From positions 6,545,001 to 6,609,000 of the forward strand of contig CM074758.1 in the NCBI GenBank assembly GCA_037355855.1: 64,000 nt of DNA. Direction: 5' to 3'. How positions within the stretch are numbered: position 1 is the first letter of the stretch; each line of letters opens with the position of its first letter. The notes beneath the pieces were generated by a model. The model was not told the origin of the DNA and searched no databases. It saw nothing but the letters and a program-made list of their open reading frames with translations. This stretch comes from Pseudo-nitzschia pungens (Eukaryota; Bacillariophyta; Bacillariophyceae; Bacillariales; Bacillariaceae). The position numbers were made by a program, and so were the translations under genes. Positions 9,081 through 19,850 of the stretch are shown piece after piece.

Positions 9081-12000
9081 TGCTGACTGTAGCCCCAGTA
9101 CATTCTCCTACACAGGAGCCTTAGCACAGATGGTAGCACACTGGATATCTTCATAGGTATACACGAAGCAAGGCTCTTCCATTCCCCTAACTGCAAATAT
9201 GATTTGATACTAGGCAGGGACTTCCTCCACCTAGCGCAGATCAATCTTCTATTCAAAGAAGGAGCAGTTCAGTGGATGGACCGAACCATTCCTATGAAGG
9301 ACACGTCCTTATACCATGACGACCATACCATGCTCATGGAAGAACTAGAAGACGCTGAGCTCTTTGCTGAGGATCTCTCCTTCGCAAATCCATACAAGTC
9401 CAAGGTAATTCTAGATAGAGCCTACCAAGAAACAGATCCATCTACAGTTGCCAAGCAACAGTCCCACATGTCTAATGAAGAGCAGCAGCAGTTCCAAGCA
9501 ATACTAAGCAAATACCCTAACGTCTTCAATGGAGAATTAGGCAAGTATCCACACAAGAAGATCTCTCTAAGACTAAAGCCCGGATCCAAGCCCATACACA
9601 AAAAGCCTTACCCAGTTGCATACAAAAGAGAAGACCTATTCAAAAGGGAACTCCAGAATCTTTGTAATGATGGAGTCCTCAAGCGTTGCACTGGACCAGC
9701 CGAATGGGCGTTCCCTACCTTTATTGTTCCAAAGAAGGACAACAGAGTTAGATGGGTATCAGACTTTAGGGAGCTCAACGAACTACTTGAAAGACGTCCT
9801 TATCCAATCCCTAGGATACAGGATATCATGAACAAAAGGGGCAAATACACTCACTTCACCAAGATTGACTTGTCCATGCAATACTACTGCTTTGAACTGG
9901 ATGATGCGAGCAAGAAACTCTGTACCATAGTGACGCCATATGGCTGCTATGAGTATCAAAGACTACCAATGGGTGTCAAAGTCTCTCCAGATGTTGCCCA
10001 GCAACTAATGGAAGATATCCTACAAGACACCGACTGCACTGTTTATATCGATGATATTGGCATTTGGACCAATGGCTCCTTTGATCTACACATGAAGACT
10101 ATCAACAAGATCCTAGAACGACTCAACCAAAATGGACTTAAATGCAACCCCCTCAAATGTGATTGGGCTGTACAAGAGACTGACTTCCTTGGATATTGGA
10201 TGACCCCCACAGCAGTTAAGCCATGGCGCAAGAAGATTGAAGCCATTCTGCAGATGGATAGACCTCGAACTATAACCCAAGTCAAATCCTTCCTTGGAGC
10301 AGTAGGATACTACAGGGATATGTGGCCTCGCAGATCTCATGTCCTAGCTCCTCTATTTGACATAACAGGGACCCCCAAGAAAACTCCTCAAGCAGCTGCC
10401 ATCAAAGGCAAGCAAAGAAAGGCCCCTTCAGCCTTCACTTGGGGACCTGCTCAAGATAAAGCCTTTCAAGAGATGAAAGCAATGGTGGCAGCGGACGCGC
10501 TGAACACCTATCCAGACCTTAACAAGCCCTTTGAACTGTACACTGATGCCTCAGACCTCCAGCTTGGCGCGGCCATAATACAAGATGGCAAGCCAATAGC
10601 TTACTGGTCCAAGAAACTATCTGATGCCCAAAAAAACTACACTACAATGGAGAAAGAACTCCTAGCGATTGTACTCTGTTGCAAAGAGTACCGAAAGATG
10701 CTACTTGGAGGTGTTATCAATGTATACACTGACCATAAGAACCTTACCTTCCGAACCCTATCAGTCCAACGAGTCCTCCGATGGAGACTATTCCTAGAAG
10801 AATTCGGTGTCAACCTCACCTATGTTGAAGGCAAGAAGAATGTTCTTGCTGATGCCTTCTCCAGGCTCCCCAGGATGGACCCACCTACTGTGGGGAAGAA
10901 AGAAGCCCTTAATAAAGGCACTCTTATTGATTTTCTGAAACTTGAAGTCCCCAAGCAAGATGAAGAACTGTTCCTATCGGAGTTCCCCAACTTATTCCAG
11001 CACTTATGCAATGACGCAGACCAAGAACTCCAGACTTGTCTGCTGAACAATGAGTGTCTTATCAACCTACCTAACAGTCAAGATGTGGAATGCCCGGTAA
11101 ACTACTCAAATATATACCTTCATCAGCAAAAGGATTCAACTATCAAGTTCAAGATCCAATCAAAAGCCTTCTTCTACCAAGAATTAGAAGGCAACCAGAT
11201 ACTTTGTTATGCGAACCAATCCAATCCCGAATGCTGGCGAATCTACATACCAGCATCTCTTATTAATGATACCATCAAATGGTACCATCTCCTGTTGGGT
11301 CATTGTGGATCCACCAGATTACAACAGACTATATCAGCCCGGTTCTATGCTGATAATCTAACCAGTTTATGCAAGTCCTATGTATGCCCAGACCATTGCA
11401 TCAAATATAAGAACCAGAACTCCCAATATGGTAAACTACCACCAAAAGAAGCGCCACTGTCCCCTTTTTATGAAGTACATGTGGATCTTATAGGTCCATG
11501 GAAGATTACAGCCCAGGGCAAGAACTACAACTTCAAGGCCCTAACCTGTATTGATCCGGTCACCAACCTCCTCGAAATCATCAGAATCAGAGACAAGTCC
11601 TCTCAGCATGTATCAGATCAATTCAAGAACTGCTGGCTCTCAAGGTATCCAAGGCCTATCCGGTGTGTACATGACAATGGTGGTGAGTTCCTGGGAGCTG
11701 AATTCCAGACTACCCTCAAGCAATATGGAATCCAATCAGTTCCAACTACAGTGAAGAATCCCCAATCAAATGCCATCTGTGAAAGAGTCCATCATACAGT
11801 TGCTGATATTCTCAGAGTTCTAGTCCATGTGAATCCCCCGCAAGTCAACACCAGAGCTAGTCAGCTAATGGATAATGCCCTCGCGACTTGCATGCATGCT
11901 TCCAGGTGTGCTGTCAATGCAGCTCTCCAAGCATCTCCAGGGTCCCTAGTATACAGTCGGGACATGCTGGTTGATCTACCACTAACATCGAATCTGTTAG

Positions 12001-12293
12001 CTCTACAGCAGCTTCGACAGCAAGGTATCAACAAGGCTCTGCTCAGAGATAACGCCAAGCGCAAGGAACATACCTTTCAACCCAACGAGAAGGTATGGAT
12101 GCAAGAGCCAGACCCAGACAAACTACAACCTCAAAAGATCGGACCATTCGATATTGTCCAGGTTAACAACAATGGCACTGTTAAACTACAAAAGACGCCG
12201 TCAGTAGTCAAGACAGTGAATATTCGAAAGCTTACGCCGTACAAGAATCCAATCGACCAATCAGAATCTTCGATAATCCACTGGTCGGCATAG
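9081..12293 (+). pseudogene. gypsy-1 pol: protease end, RT, RNase H, integrase
   Basis: The main frame is open from about 9135 to TAG at 12291-12293. It begins with the protease end YDLILGRDFL (about 9198-9224). The reverse transcriptase has VRWVSDFRELNELL (about 9749) and the catalytic YIDD at 10043-10054. RNase H starts at FELYTDASD (about 10531). The integrase has an H/C-rich zinc region (11283-11400), then catalytic VDLIGPW (about 11480), HDNGGEF (about 11669) and ICERVHH (about 11776), and ends in a GPF-type module (KIGPFDIVQ). The stretch 9031-9140 carries STFSYTGALAQ in another frame, so a one-base shift near 9135 separates protease from RT. The copy is near-intact but lacks its 5' half; gypsy-2 at the right edge is closely related. 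Confidence 0.88.
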
Positions 12294-12323
12294 ATATAGG
12301 ATTCGTTCAATCATGGGGCACTA

Positions 12324-12649
12324 TGTGACGAGCTAGCGTAGCTAGCTCAAGCCACGACTGAATAATTAACCGAATCCCATATGGGAATCAAATATTATAT
12401 CTTCAGTCATGAATACATTTCGATATGTATTATAACTATTATGGTCGAGTCCCAGATTAGGATATATGCCTAATCGTGGGAACCGACAATGAACCAACAT
12501 TTATGGCAGAGCATGCCAAAGTGTGGCTATGCTCGCGACCTCGAAATTTTATATGTTTCCATTGTCAATTCACGTAACAATATCTCGTAAAGTATCTAAA
12601 CATTCACAATTTTCATACTACTCCAAAATTTCTACTCTAGACCGTAACA
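12324..12649 (+). repeat. putative 3' LTR of gypsy-1
   Basis: A block starts TGTGACGAGC 30 bp after the pol stop and ends CCGTAACA, giving the TG...CA form of an LTR at about 326 bp. It is preceded by a short GGGGCA purine patch. A hairpin ATTAGG-loop-CCTAAT lies at about 12456-12474. No 5' partner is present, so the right end is a guess. Confidence 0.45.
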
Positions 12650-12859
12650 ACTGCTCCCTTTCTAACCGATCGGGTTAACATCAGGAGAGTCCATCCCTAT
12701 TATTGCAGGGATAGCACTAAGATAGAGGAGTAATTGTAAAAGTACCATGGAGGAGCATGCTGTGCACTGGAATACAGTCACAAGTCCATTTGTGATTGGA
12801 ATAAGCGAGTCTCCATATTGCCAACAGGGAGATAGCCTCTGGATCCTATAGCAATAGAC

Positions 12860-13314
12860 TAATCAATAGAGCTCACAATTTGCATATCACTACTATTGTA
12901 ATCACTACTAGACCCGGGGTATGGCAAGTATCAAAGCGGTTCTGATCTGATGTGATGATTCTCCGTGCTTTACTAGATTCTTTCACTTGATGCTGACGTT
13001 GCTTGCACAGCAAGATTTTTTTTTGCAAGACAAGCTAGAACAGGAAATAGTAATTCATTTTTCTCCCACCACTCCAACAGGTTGTTATACACACGGTTCT
13101 CCTTGAGAATTTTTTGTCCCTTGACTTTTTTGTACTGGGCAAGTTCAATTTTACATGCTTGGTCCACCATTGCATGTTTGTTATCACCAAAATCACCAAA
13201 ACCTTCACCAATATCATCACTATCACTGTCTTGGTCTGCATCTAACATGTCCAGGAAGGCATCATTGTCATCACCCTTAGCTTGTACAGTTCTGATATGA
13301 ATTGTAGCCACCAA
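12860..13314 (-). pseudogene. hAT transposase C-terminal remnant
   Basis: The minus frame from 13314 to 12973 encodes about 113 residues. It has an acidic stretch (DQDSDSDDIGE), then LLEWWEKNELLFPVLACLA and ATSASSERI, the well-known hAT C-terminal dimerisation signature (WW-x-FP-L, then PATSASSER). Stops follow SSERI, but shifting by one base continues as SKARRIITSDQNRF, which fits the next part of the domain. It is therefore a frameshifted 3' fragment. The rest of the transposase and the element ends were not found; 12650-12860 shows nothing else. Confidence 0.75.
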
Positions 13315-13389
13315 TCTGATCAGATAGAAATTGGTAGGTGTTCAATTCAGTACCTATACTGGCTTTCCCTAGCTCGGCTTGTACTGAAA
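13315..13389 (+). repeat. fragment of the ~183-bp satellite
   Basis: AGATAGAAATTGGTAGG through CTAGCTCGGCTTGTACTGAAA matches units in 15504-16290. It is the left part of that array, separated from it by the retroelement inserted at 13390. The last 20 bp (13370-13389) are one copy of that element's target duplication. Confidence 0.8.
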
Positions 13390-15503
13390 TAATAATAATA
13401 TACTTATTTAAGTAGGAAAATCCACCGAAGGTGGTTAAAAGCTACTCAGTCTGTAACCAGACTTTATCATCGCCTCAATCGAAGAGAGGTTAGGCCCCAA
13501 GTTGTAGAACGACGCGCCGCCTCAACCATGGGGAATAGGCCCCAGGTTGTAAGGACGGCTATTTTGCAAACGAACCTTGGTAAGAAACAGGAAAAAAACG
13601 AACCAGTCCAGAGCACAACAGACACTGCTGTTGCAAAGCGTACAGGAAACGGGGTAACAAGAACGTGAAAGGGAAAGACACAAGCAAAACTGTCCCTCCA
13701 ATGCTGGTGTGCAGCATCCGTAATGCTAGTGGTCAGCTGACACAAGCAAAACCCTGACTAGATACATGGTATCTGTAATGCTAGTGGTCAGCGTACAAAA
13801 GCAAAACTCCTCTCTGAATGCTGGATTGCAGCATCACCAGTAATGCGAGTAGTCATCCCCAAACACATCCCGAACCACATTCCTTACCACTGTATGGTAC
13901 ATAAAGTACAGAGCCTACTACCAAATTCAGAACAGCTGTCCTCCTGTTCGAACTTAGTAGTAGCCAGAAACACGTAGAGGCGGTGGAGCCTACTACCAAA
14001 TTCAAATTCGTAACAGCTGGCCTTCTGTTCGAACTTGAACTTGCTCTCCTGTAGTAGCTTGGAAACAGGGCCTTTAAGTGAAAACACTTATGGACCATCA
14101 GGGCTGTAGGCTTGAAAACAGGTCTCTGCTGTACTGTGAACTGGAGGGGTATATGTAGGTGGTGGTGCGTTAAGTAACATGTACTTAGCAGCTTTGGGGC
14201 TTGGGTCATAAAAACAGTAGGTCCATAATCAAAAACAATTATGGACTATCAGGGCAGTAGACTTGAAAACAGATGACAGTTGAAGTGTGCATCTGAGAGG
14301 GTTATGTAGGTAGGAGAGCCTTAAGCAAGCTGTACTTAGCGGCTTTGGGGCTTGGGTCAGGAAATAGTAGGACCTTACGTGAGAACACTTATGGTCCAGC
14401 AGGGCAGTAGACTTGAAAACAGATGACAGTTGAAGTGTGCATCTGAGAGGTATATGTAGGTAGGAGAGCCTTAAGCAAGCTGTACTTAGCGGCTTTGGGG
14501 CTTGGGTATGGAAACAGTAGGACCATAAGCGAAAACACTTATGGTCCATCAGGGCACTAGACTTGAAAACAGATGACAGTTGAAGAATGCATCTGAGAGG
14601 TATATGTAGGTAGGGGAGCCTTAAGCAAACTGTACTTAGTGGCTTTAGGGCTTGGGTCAGGAAACAGTAGGACCATAAGCGAAAACACTTAGGGTCCATC
14701 AGGGCAGTAGACTTGGAAACAGATGACATTTATACAGTACACCTGAGAGGGTTATGTAGGTGGTGGAGCCTTAAGCAAACTGTACTTAGCGGCTTTGGGG
14801 CTTGGGTCAAGAAACAGTAGGACCATAAGTGAAAACACTTAGGGTCCAGCACGGCAGTAGACTTGGAAACAGATGACATTTATACTGTACACCTGAGAGG
14901 TATATGTAGATGGTAGAGCCTTAAGTGAACTGTACTTAGCGGCTTTTGGGCTTGGGTCAGAAAACATTAGGACCATAAGCGAAAACACTTATGTACCAGC
15001 AGGGCATTAGACTTGGAAACAGATGGCATGTGGAATTTCTTGTAGAAATATTCCTACAGTGGAAGAACTTTAAGTGAGAATCACTTAAGCAGCTTGGAAA
15101 CAGTGTAGAACATTAAGTATAGCAAGATATACGTAAGGGCCTTGGTTGGAGCTTGGGAACAGATCAGTACCGTACATCGAAAAAGAGTGGTGAATTGCTG
15201 TAGAATCTGTACTGGAAGTGCTGTAGAAAATTATGTGTCGATCTTGGTTTTGGTGCTGCTGCTGTTGCTGATCCCTCGGTCGAGCAGTGAATTGGCAACA
15301 AACTCAACGAAAGGAAGCATCCAGCAACTGAACCGATAGCAGAAACGAAGAGCGCATGTCTTGGATAATACATGTAGGTCCTGGGGTTGTGATTGGGGGT
15401 GTATAAGGGAGCGAGATATCGCATGGTAAAGTTGTGTAGAAATCTACGTATTTTTAGTACTGGAACATCGGAACGTCGGACAAAATGCGCGTCGCGCAAA
15501 TTG
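13390..15503 (-). mobile_element. non-autonomous non-LTR-type element, 2.1 kb
   Basis: It is flanked by perfect 20-bp direct repeats TAGCTCGGCTTGTACTGAAA (13370-13389 and 15504-15523). On the minus strand its 3' end (13390-13520) resembles the LINE 3' end: a CTGGTTACAGACTGAG segment, a CCACC-TTC-GGTGG stem and an ATTATTATT tail, while the sequence further in is unrelated. The body holds a seven-copy 150-bp tandem repeat. No reverse transcriptase or other protein is encoded; minus-strand frames of 90-166 codons come from the repeats. Inference: it borrows LINE machinery through the shared 3' end. Confidence 0.82.
14060..15010 (-). repeat. 150-bp tandem repeat, about 7 copies
   Basis: Units recur near 14084, 14230, 14381, 14532, 14683, 14833 and 14983. 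Each contains GGGCAGTAGACTTG, ACAGATGACA, GAGCCTTAAG, GGCTTTGGGGCTTGGGT and AAAACACTTATGG. They diverge by roughly 5-20 percent. They make up the body of the 13390-15503 element. Confidence 0.85.
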
Positions 15504-16290
15504 TAGCTCGGCTTGTACTGAAACACTTCAGTAGAGGTGGCGAAAAGCGAATAGTTGTACTTGCGTTTTGCTAGGATTCCTCCTGTACACGCCCAATCCA
15601 GTGCGGCACCTCAGTACTCCACAACCACCCACTGCAATGAGATAGAAATTGGTAGGCGTTCGATGCAGTATCTATACTGGCTTTCCCTAGCTCGGTTTGT
15701 ACTGAGAAACACTTCAGAAGAGGCAGCAAAAAGCGAACAGTTGTACTTGGCGTTTTGCTAGTATTCCTCCTGTACACACACAATCCAGTGCGGCGCCTCA
15801 GTACTCCACAACCACCCACTGCAATGAGATAGAAATTGGTAGGCGTTCAATTCATCACCTATACTGACCTAGCTTGGTTTGTCTTGGAAGAGTGCAGAAG
15901 AGGCAGCAAACAGCAAACAGTTGGATGTAGTGTTTTGCTAGTATTCCTGTACACGCCCAATCCAGTGTGATGATTCAGTACTTCCCGCCTAGCTGCTGAA
16001 ATGGTATGTAAATTGGTAGGCGTTCAATTCAGTACCTACTAGTATACTGGCCTCTCCTACCTTGGTTTGTCTTGTAAGGGTGAAGAAGAGGCGGCAAATG
16101 GCAAACAGTTGGATGTGGTGTTTTGCTAGTAGTATTCCTGTACACGCCCAATCCAGTGTGGTGACTCAGTACTCCACAACCACCCACTGTGATGAGATAG
16201 AAATTGGTAGGCGTTCGATTCAGTACCTATACTGGCTTTCCCTTGCTCTGTTTGTCTTGTAAGGGTGCAGAAGAGGCTCAGGGCGGGCGG
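15504..16290 (+). repeat. ~183-bp satellite, about 4 copies
   Basis: Units carry GCTCGGTTTGTACTGA, GCGTTTTGCTAG, TCCTGTACACGCCCAATCCAG and GAGATAGAAATTGGTAGGCG. Starts lie near 15507, 15690, 15872 and 16058, ending about 16290. With 13315-13389 they form one array. Short frames inside are repeat artefacts. Confidence 0.82.
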
Positions 16291-16500
16291 AAAATAGATT
16301 CTGATACTTGAAGTGAACTGTCCAGAACTTCACATGTCCAAATCGTAAGTGCTGTTCTTGTGTTTTTGATCCCAAAAAAAGTCACGAAGTAGGCGTGGAA
16401 TAGAACCACATGCAACACAAAAATCTAGAAGCCATTGAGCTTAGCATGACTTGGTATGGGGGAAGAAACCTTATATATATATATATACACTACTATGTTC
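16291..16500. other. no gene seen; short TA microsatellite
   Basis: There is no supported frame in this stretch. A TA dinucleotide run sits at about 16472-16488. Confidence 0.5.
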
Positions 16501-16690
16501 TTACATGGGAGTCCATTGTACAATCTGAGGGAACAAAATCAATGAATCAGTGGTGACATCTAAACTATCAATGATTTTTTAATACTTCTTTTCAAAAAAT
16601 AGTCTCCCCCATACATAGATTGAGGAATATTCACATTGGAATCCTACAAATAAGGACCAGATTCACTCAGGTATATGATGTTGTGTGAAG
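16501..16690 (+). repeat. dispersed ~181-bp repeat, single copy
   Basis: It shares TCAGTGGTGACATC, TTTTTAATACTTCTTTT, GAGGAATATTCACA and TGGAATC in the same order with the array at 54180-55930 and with 19040-19205. It is a lone diverged copy. Confidence 0.7.
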
Positions 16691-17815
16691 ATATTGCTCG
16701 TCAGCAAATAGGGGATAGCAATAACAACAGTACAGCACGGAGTGCTGGCAAATAGTGAGACTACAGAGGATACTGTTTGAACGCTATTGCATACACTTAC
16801 TTCCTCCGTTCCGAAATAAGTGTGCGCTTCTCACATACAAGCTTGTGTATCGATCAATTTTCAACCAATTCAAATGGTTCTTGTTGGGTTAAACTCTCTT
16901 CAACGAAGTCCTTATGCCTGGTTAGACACTGATAGGCTCGCGCTATTGGTCTACCTTTCATTAGGACTTGAAAATGGCCCATTTTGCCCTTCAAATGTGA
17001 TTTTACCGCTCGAAAGGGTTCCACCTGGCATTTGAACCTCTAGGAAGGTTCTTTCGAAAGCTGAGACACTAAACTTTTGTCCAGGTATAGGTGATAGAAA
17101 CAAGAAGAGAGTTCTTGTCTTCCGTTTTATCGTCCAAAGATGGCCTATTTTTGGTCGTCAGTTAATTAATTAAAATTAATTAATTCTCGTATTTTGCGTG
17201 ATAACACTAGTTATTTTTGTTTGTGTGTGTTTTAATTTAATTTTGTGTGTGTTTTATCACTGTGATTTTGATGCGCACCTATTTTGATGTTTGTGGTACA
17301 ATTTCTACACAAAGCAACAGTTATTTCGGAACGCACACGTTTGGGTGATCGCACAGTTATTTCGGACCGGAGGAAGTAGTTACTACGGGATACTCTCCTA
17401 GAGGTGGATCGGAATCATCGATAAGGGGAGGGCATGATAGTGTTTATTTTAGAGTGGAAAAGAAAGAGTGAATAATAGTGGTAGGAGCTAAGCCAAAGCG
17501 CTCAGCTCCTGTAGCGTGACAGCGCTTTGCTATCTTGTATAATAATAGAGCTCTGTAGCTCCAGTACTGTATTCTACGGAGTAGCGTATGGAGTAGCGCT
17601 TGATTAGATCCAATAGTGTGCTAGTGCTAGCTTGCTAGCGCGCTTGCCAGCTCGCTTGCTAACTTGAACTGTCTGGGTCGGGTATCCCGTTATAGTACCG
17701 ATCGTACACCAATAACCACACCCCGACGGTAGCATAGTATGGTAGCATGGTATGTTAGCATACCAAATTCAAGTATCTCGTAGCATTAGCAACCTTAACC
17801 CTGGTACCCGTTAAC
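16691..17815 (+). repeat. degenerate gypsy-related 5' block, copy 2 (with MITE)
   Basis: 16691-16799 and 17379-17815 match the block at 5803-6300: CTGGCAAAT-GTGAG, TAGAGGT-ATCGGAATC, AGCCAAAGCGCTCAGCTC, GCTAGCGCG. The two halves are separated only by the MITE at 16800-17376, and copy 1 supplies a rough empty site. No coding frame is seen. Confidence 0.6.
16800..17376. mobile_element. Stowaway-like MITE, 577 bp
   Basis: The terminal inverted repeats are CTTCCTCCGTTCCGAAATAA (left) and the complement of CTTCCTCCGGTCCGAAATAA (right). TA lies at both borders (16798-16799, 17377-17378), as expected for Tc1/mariner movement. At the right end a second inner copy of the AGTTATTTCGGA core lies about 40 bp inside. 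There is no coding capacity. The TIR closely resembles grass Stowaway ends (CTCCCTCCGTTCC...). Confidence 0.82.
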
Positions 17816-18510
17816 GACCGTTAACTTTAGACGCATAACTATGCATCTAAATTTTTTTTTAGACGCATAACTATGCGTCTTGCGTCTAATTTTAGACGCA
17901 CTGTGCGTCTAATATTTTTTTAGACGCATAATTATGCGTCTGGACGCATTGGTCCCGTATAATGGTACGCAGGCTAGTACAAGTTTTAGACGCATAATTA
18001 TGCGTCTGGACGCATTGGTCCCGTATAATGGTACGCAGGCTAGTACAGTAAAAATTTTTAGACAAAAGGCTTCTAAATGATTATTGAATCCCGCATGTAC
18101 TTCAATATACTACGTATATGATATTCATGTACACATAACAAACATGTACTGAATATTCAATGTACAAGAAACATATACAGTTCGATACTGATTGGGGATA
18201 CTCGAATAACTGTTTTGCGTTATGCGTCTAATAATTTTTCAGTTTACTACTGAGTTCTACGCTAATTTGGACCGGTTGTGCGTCTAAAATTTTTTTAGAC
18301 GCATAACTCTGTAGAATTGTACACACATTTAGTACATGTTTTAGACGCATAAGTTGTGCGTCTAAAATTTTTTTAGACGCACAGTTATGTGTCTAATATT
18401 AGACGCATAACCCATGATTATGCATCTAAAAAAACCGCATAGTTATGCGTCTAAAAAAGTTTTTAGACGCATAATTTTAACGTCCAATAACGGTTATAAC
18501 GGTTATAGTT
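17816..18510. repeat. array of AGACGCAT palindromes
   Basis: AGACGCATAA and its complement TTATGCGTCT recur more than a dozen times, often back to back as TTAGACGCATAATTATGCGTCT palindromes joined by A/T runs. A segment of about 65 bp (AGACGCAT...GGCTAGTACA) is directly repeated at about 17920-17984 and 17985-18046. The whole block is bounded by GTTAACGACCGTTAAC on the left and AACGTCC-AATAACGG on the right. It is not coding and may be a fold-back element in the gypsy-like block. Confidence 0.75.
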
Positions 18511-19039
18511 ACGCACAGTCCTCAAAAACCGCGCGAAACTAAAAACCATCGGATGGCCCTGTAGCTCTTAGCTACAATCAGTTATCTAGTGCTGGTGCTA
18601 TACCCGGGGCCCATACAACTGGTACAAATTGTACACTAGGACCCTGGTATCCTGGAGTTAGCACCCCATAGCATGGTAGGTTAGCACATCCAGTATCTCA
18701 TAGCATTAGCAACCCTAACCCTGTAGCACTCAGCTACACTAGTGCGGGTGCTATACCCGGGGCCTGTACAAGTGGTACAAATCGTACACATGGGCCCTGG
18801 TATTCTGGAGTTAGCAACCATAGCACCTTGTAATAAGCCTGTTGCTAAGCCTGTATGCTAAGCCTGTTGCTAAGCCTGTTGCTAAGCATTTAGCACACAG
18901 CTTCTAGCACTCAGCTTAGCACCTGGTAGGTAGCTACCGGATGCTACTGTCTGTAGCCCCATAACACTTCCCTACACAGGAGCCTTAGCACCACAGTCCA
19001 TAGCATCTTGGATATCTTTGTAGTGGTGGAATTTTCTAG
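18511..19039 (+). repeat. degenerate gypsy-like block, continued
   Basis: Two tandem versions of a GCTATACCCGGGGCC...GGTACAAAT...GTTAGCA unit occur (18592-18700 and 18741-18830). A decayed AAGCCTGTTGCT run and a segment matching 6506-6622 follow (TAGCACTCAG...CCTACACAGGAGCC). Stops break every frame. From 18879 on the sequence is part of the large duplication. Confidence 0.6.
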
Positions 19040-19205
19040 CGCATTCTCCAGTACTGGACCAAATATTCATTAATCAGTGTTGACATCTAGTAAACCATCA
19101 ATGATTTTTTAATACTTCTTTTTCAATACTCTTGCCCATGCATAGATTGAGGAATATTCACACTGGAATCCTACAAATATGAACCAGAGTCACTCAGATA
19201 TCAGG
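19040..19205 (+). repeat. dispersed ~181-bp repeat, single copy
   Basis: It shows TCCAGTACTGGACCAAATATT, ATACTTCTTTTTCAATACTC, TTGCCCATGCATAG and AATATTCACACTGGAATC in array order (compare 54180-55930). It is repeated at 30011-30176 in copy B. Confidence 0.75.
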
Positions 19206-19850
19206 ATAAGTTGCTATATTCTGTGGATTAACTGAAACATCTGGTGTCTGTCTGTCATCCATTGTCTGTCTGTCATCCGTTGTCTGTCTGTTGTCAGTTG
19301 TCTGTCTGTCATCCGTTATAAGGTGCAAAAGTGCAAAAGGTGAAAAATTTTTGCACCTAGAATCTGCGTAATGAATGCAAAATTTCGTTACTACAAATCC
19401 AATAACAATTGAGACTGGCCCACTGTGCGAGCAAAATGAACTGAATATTCCCAAACCAAAACCGAACGCGCCGGGATGGAGAACATACCAAAATAAAAAT
19501 TATCTCTGTAATAGATAAATTACTATAAAAATTATCTCTGTAATAGATAAATTACTATAACCCTTTAAAGTATGCTCTTTTGTTAGTGAAAACCCCTTGT
19601 TTGAGCACCTTTCCAATCTCTTAAAAAAATCACATTTTTGGTGTTCGCAACTTACTTTACGGGCTTTGGCCTTCCAAAATGTGGCTCTATCCACAACAAC
19701 AGCAATTGAGAGCAAGATGGTATCACACTTGCAATTATTGCCACTGTCTTGGATGGGGGGGTTGATCTTGGGTCATTGGTTGAGAGAGAGCAGAGCAGAG
19801 GTGAGAGCAGCAGAGAGGAATTCAGCAGAGGGGAAATGGATGGATGGATG

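Larger units (their letters stand above)
9031..12649 (+). mobile_element. gypsy-1 LTR retrotransposon, 5' part lost
   Basis: It contains the end of gag/protease, a complete RT-RNase H-integrase frame and a putative 3' LTR. The 5' LTR and most of gag are absent, because the element starts abruptly at the 3' end of LINE-1. The domain order RT, RNase H, integrase is that of Ty3/gypsy. Confidence 0.82.

Noticed and set aside
13853..14729. Minus-strand frames of 118 and 166 codons with repeated LSTACLRLSYLHIPLR units
   Set aside because: They arise from 150-bp tandem units (150 is divisible by 3, so a frame repeats). There is no independent sign of coding.
14060..15010. Possible CRISPR-like array
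   Set aside because: Repeats are long, directly adjacent and diverged, with no unique spacers and no cas genes. The same applies to the 181-bp and 22-bp arrays.
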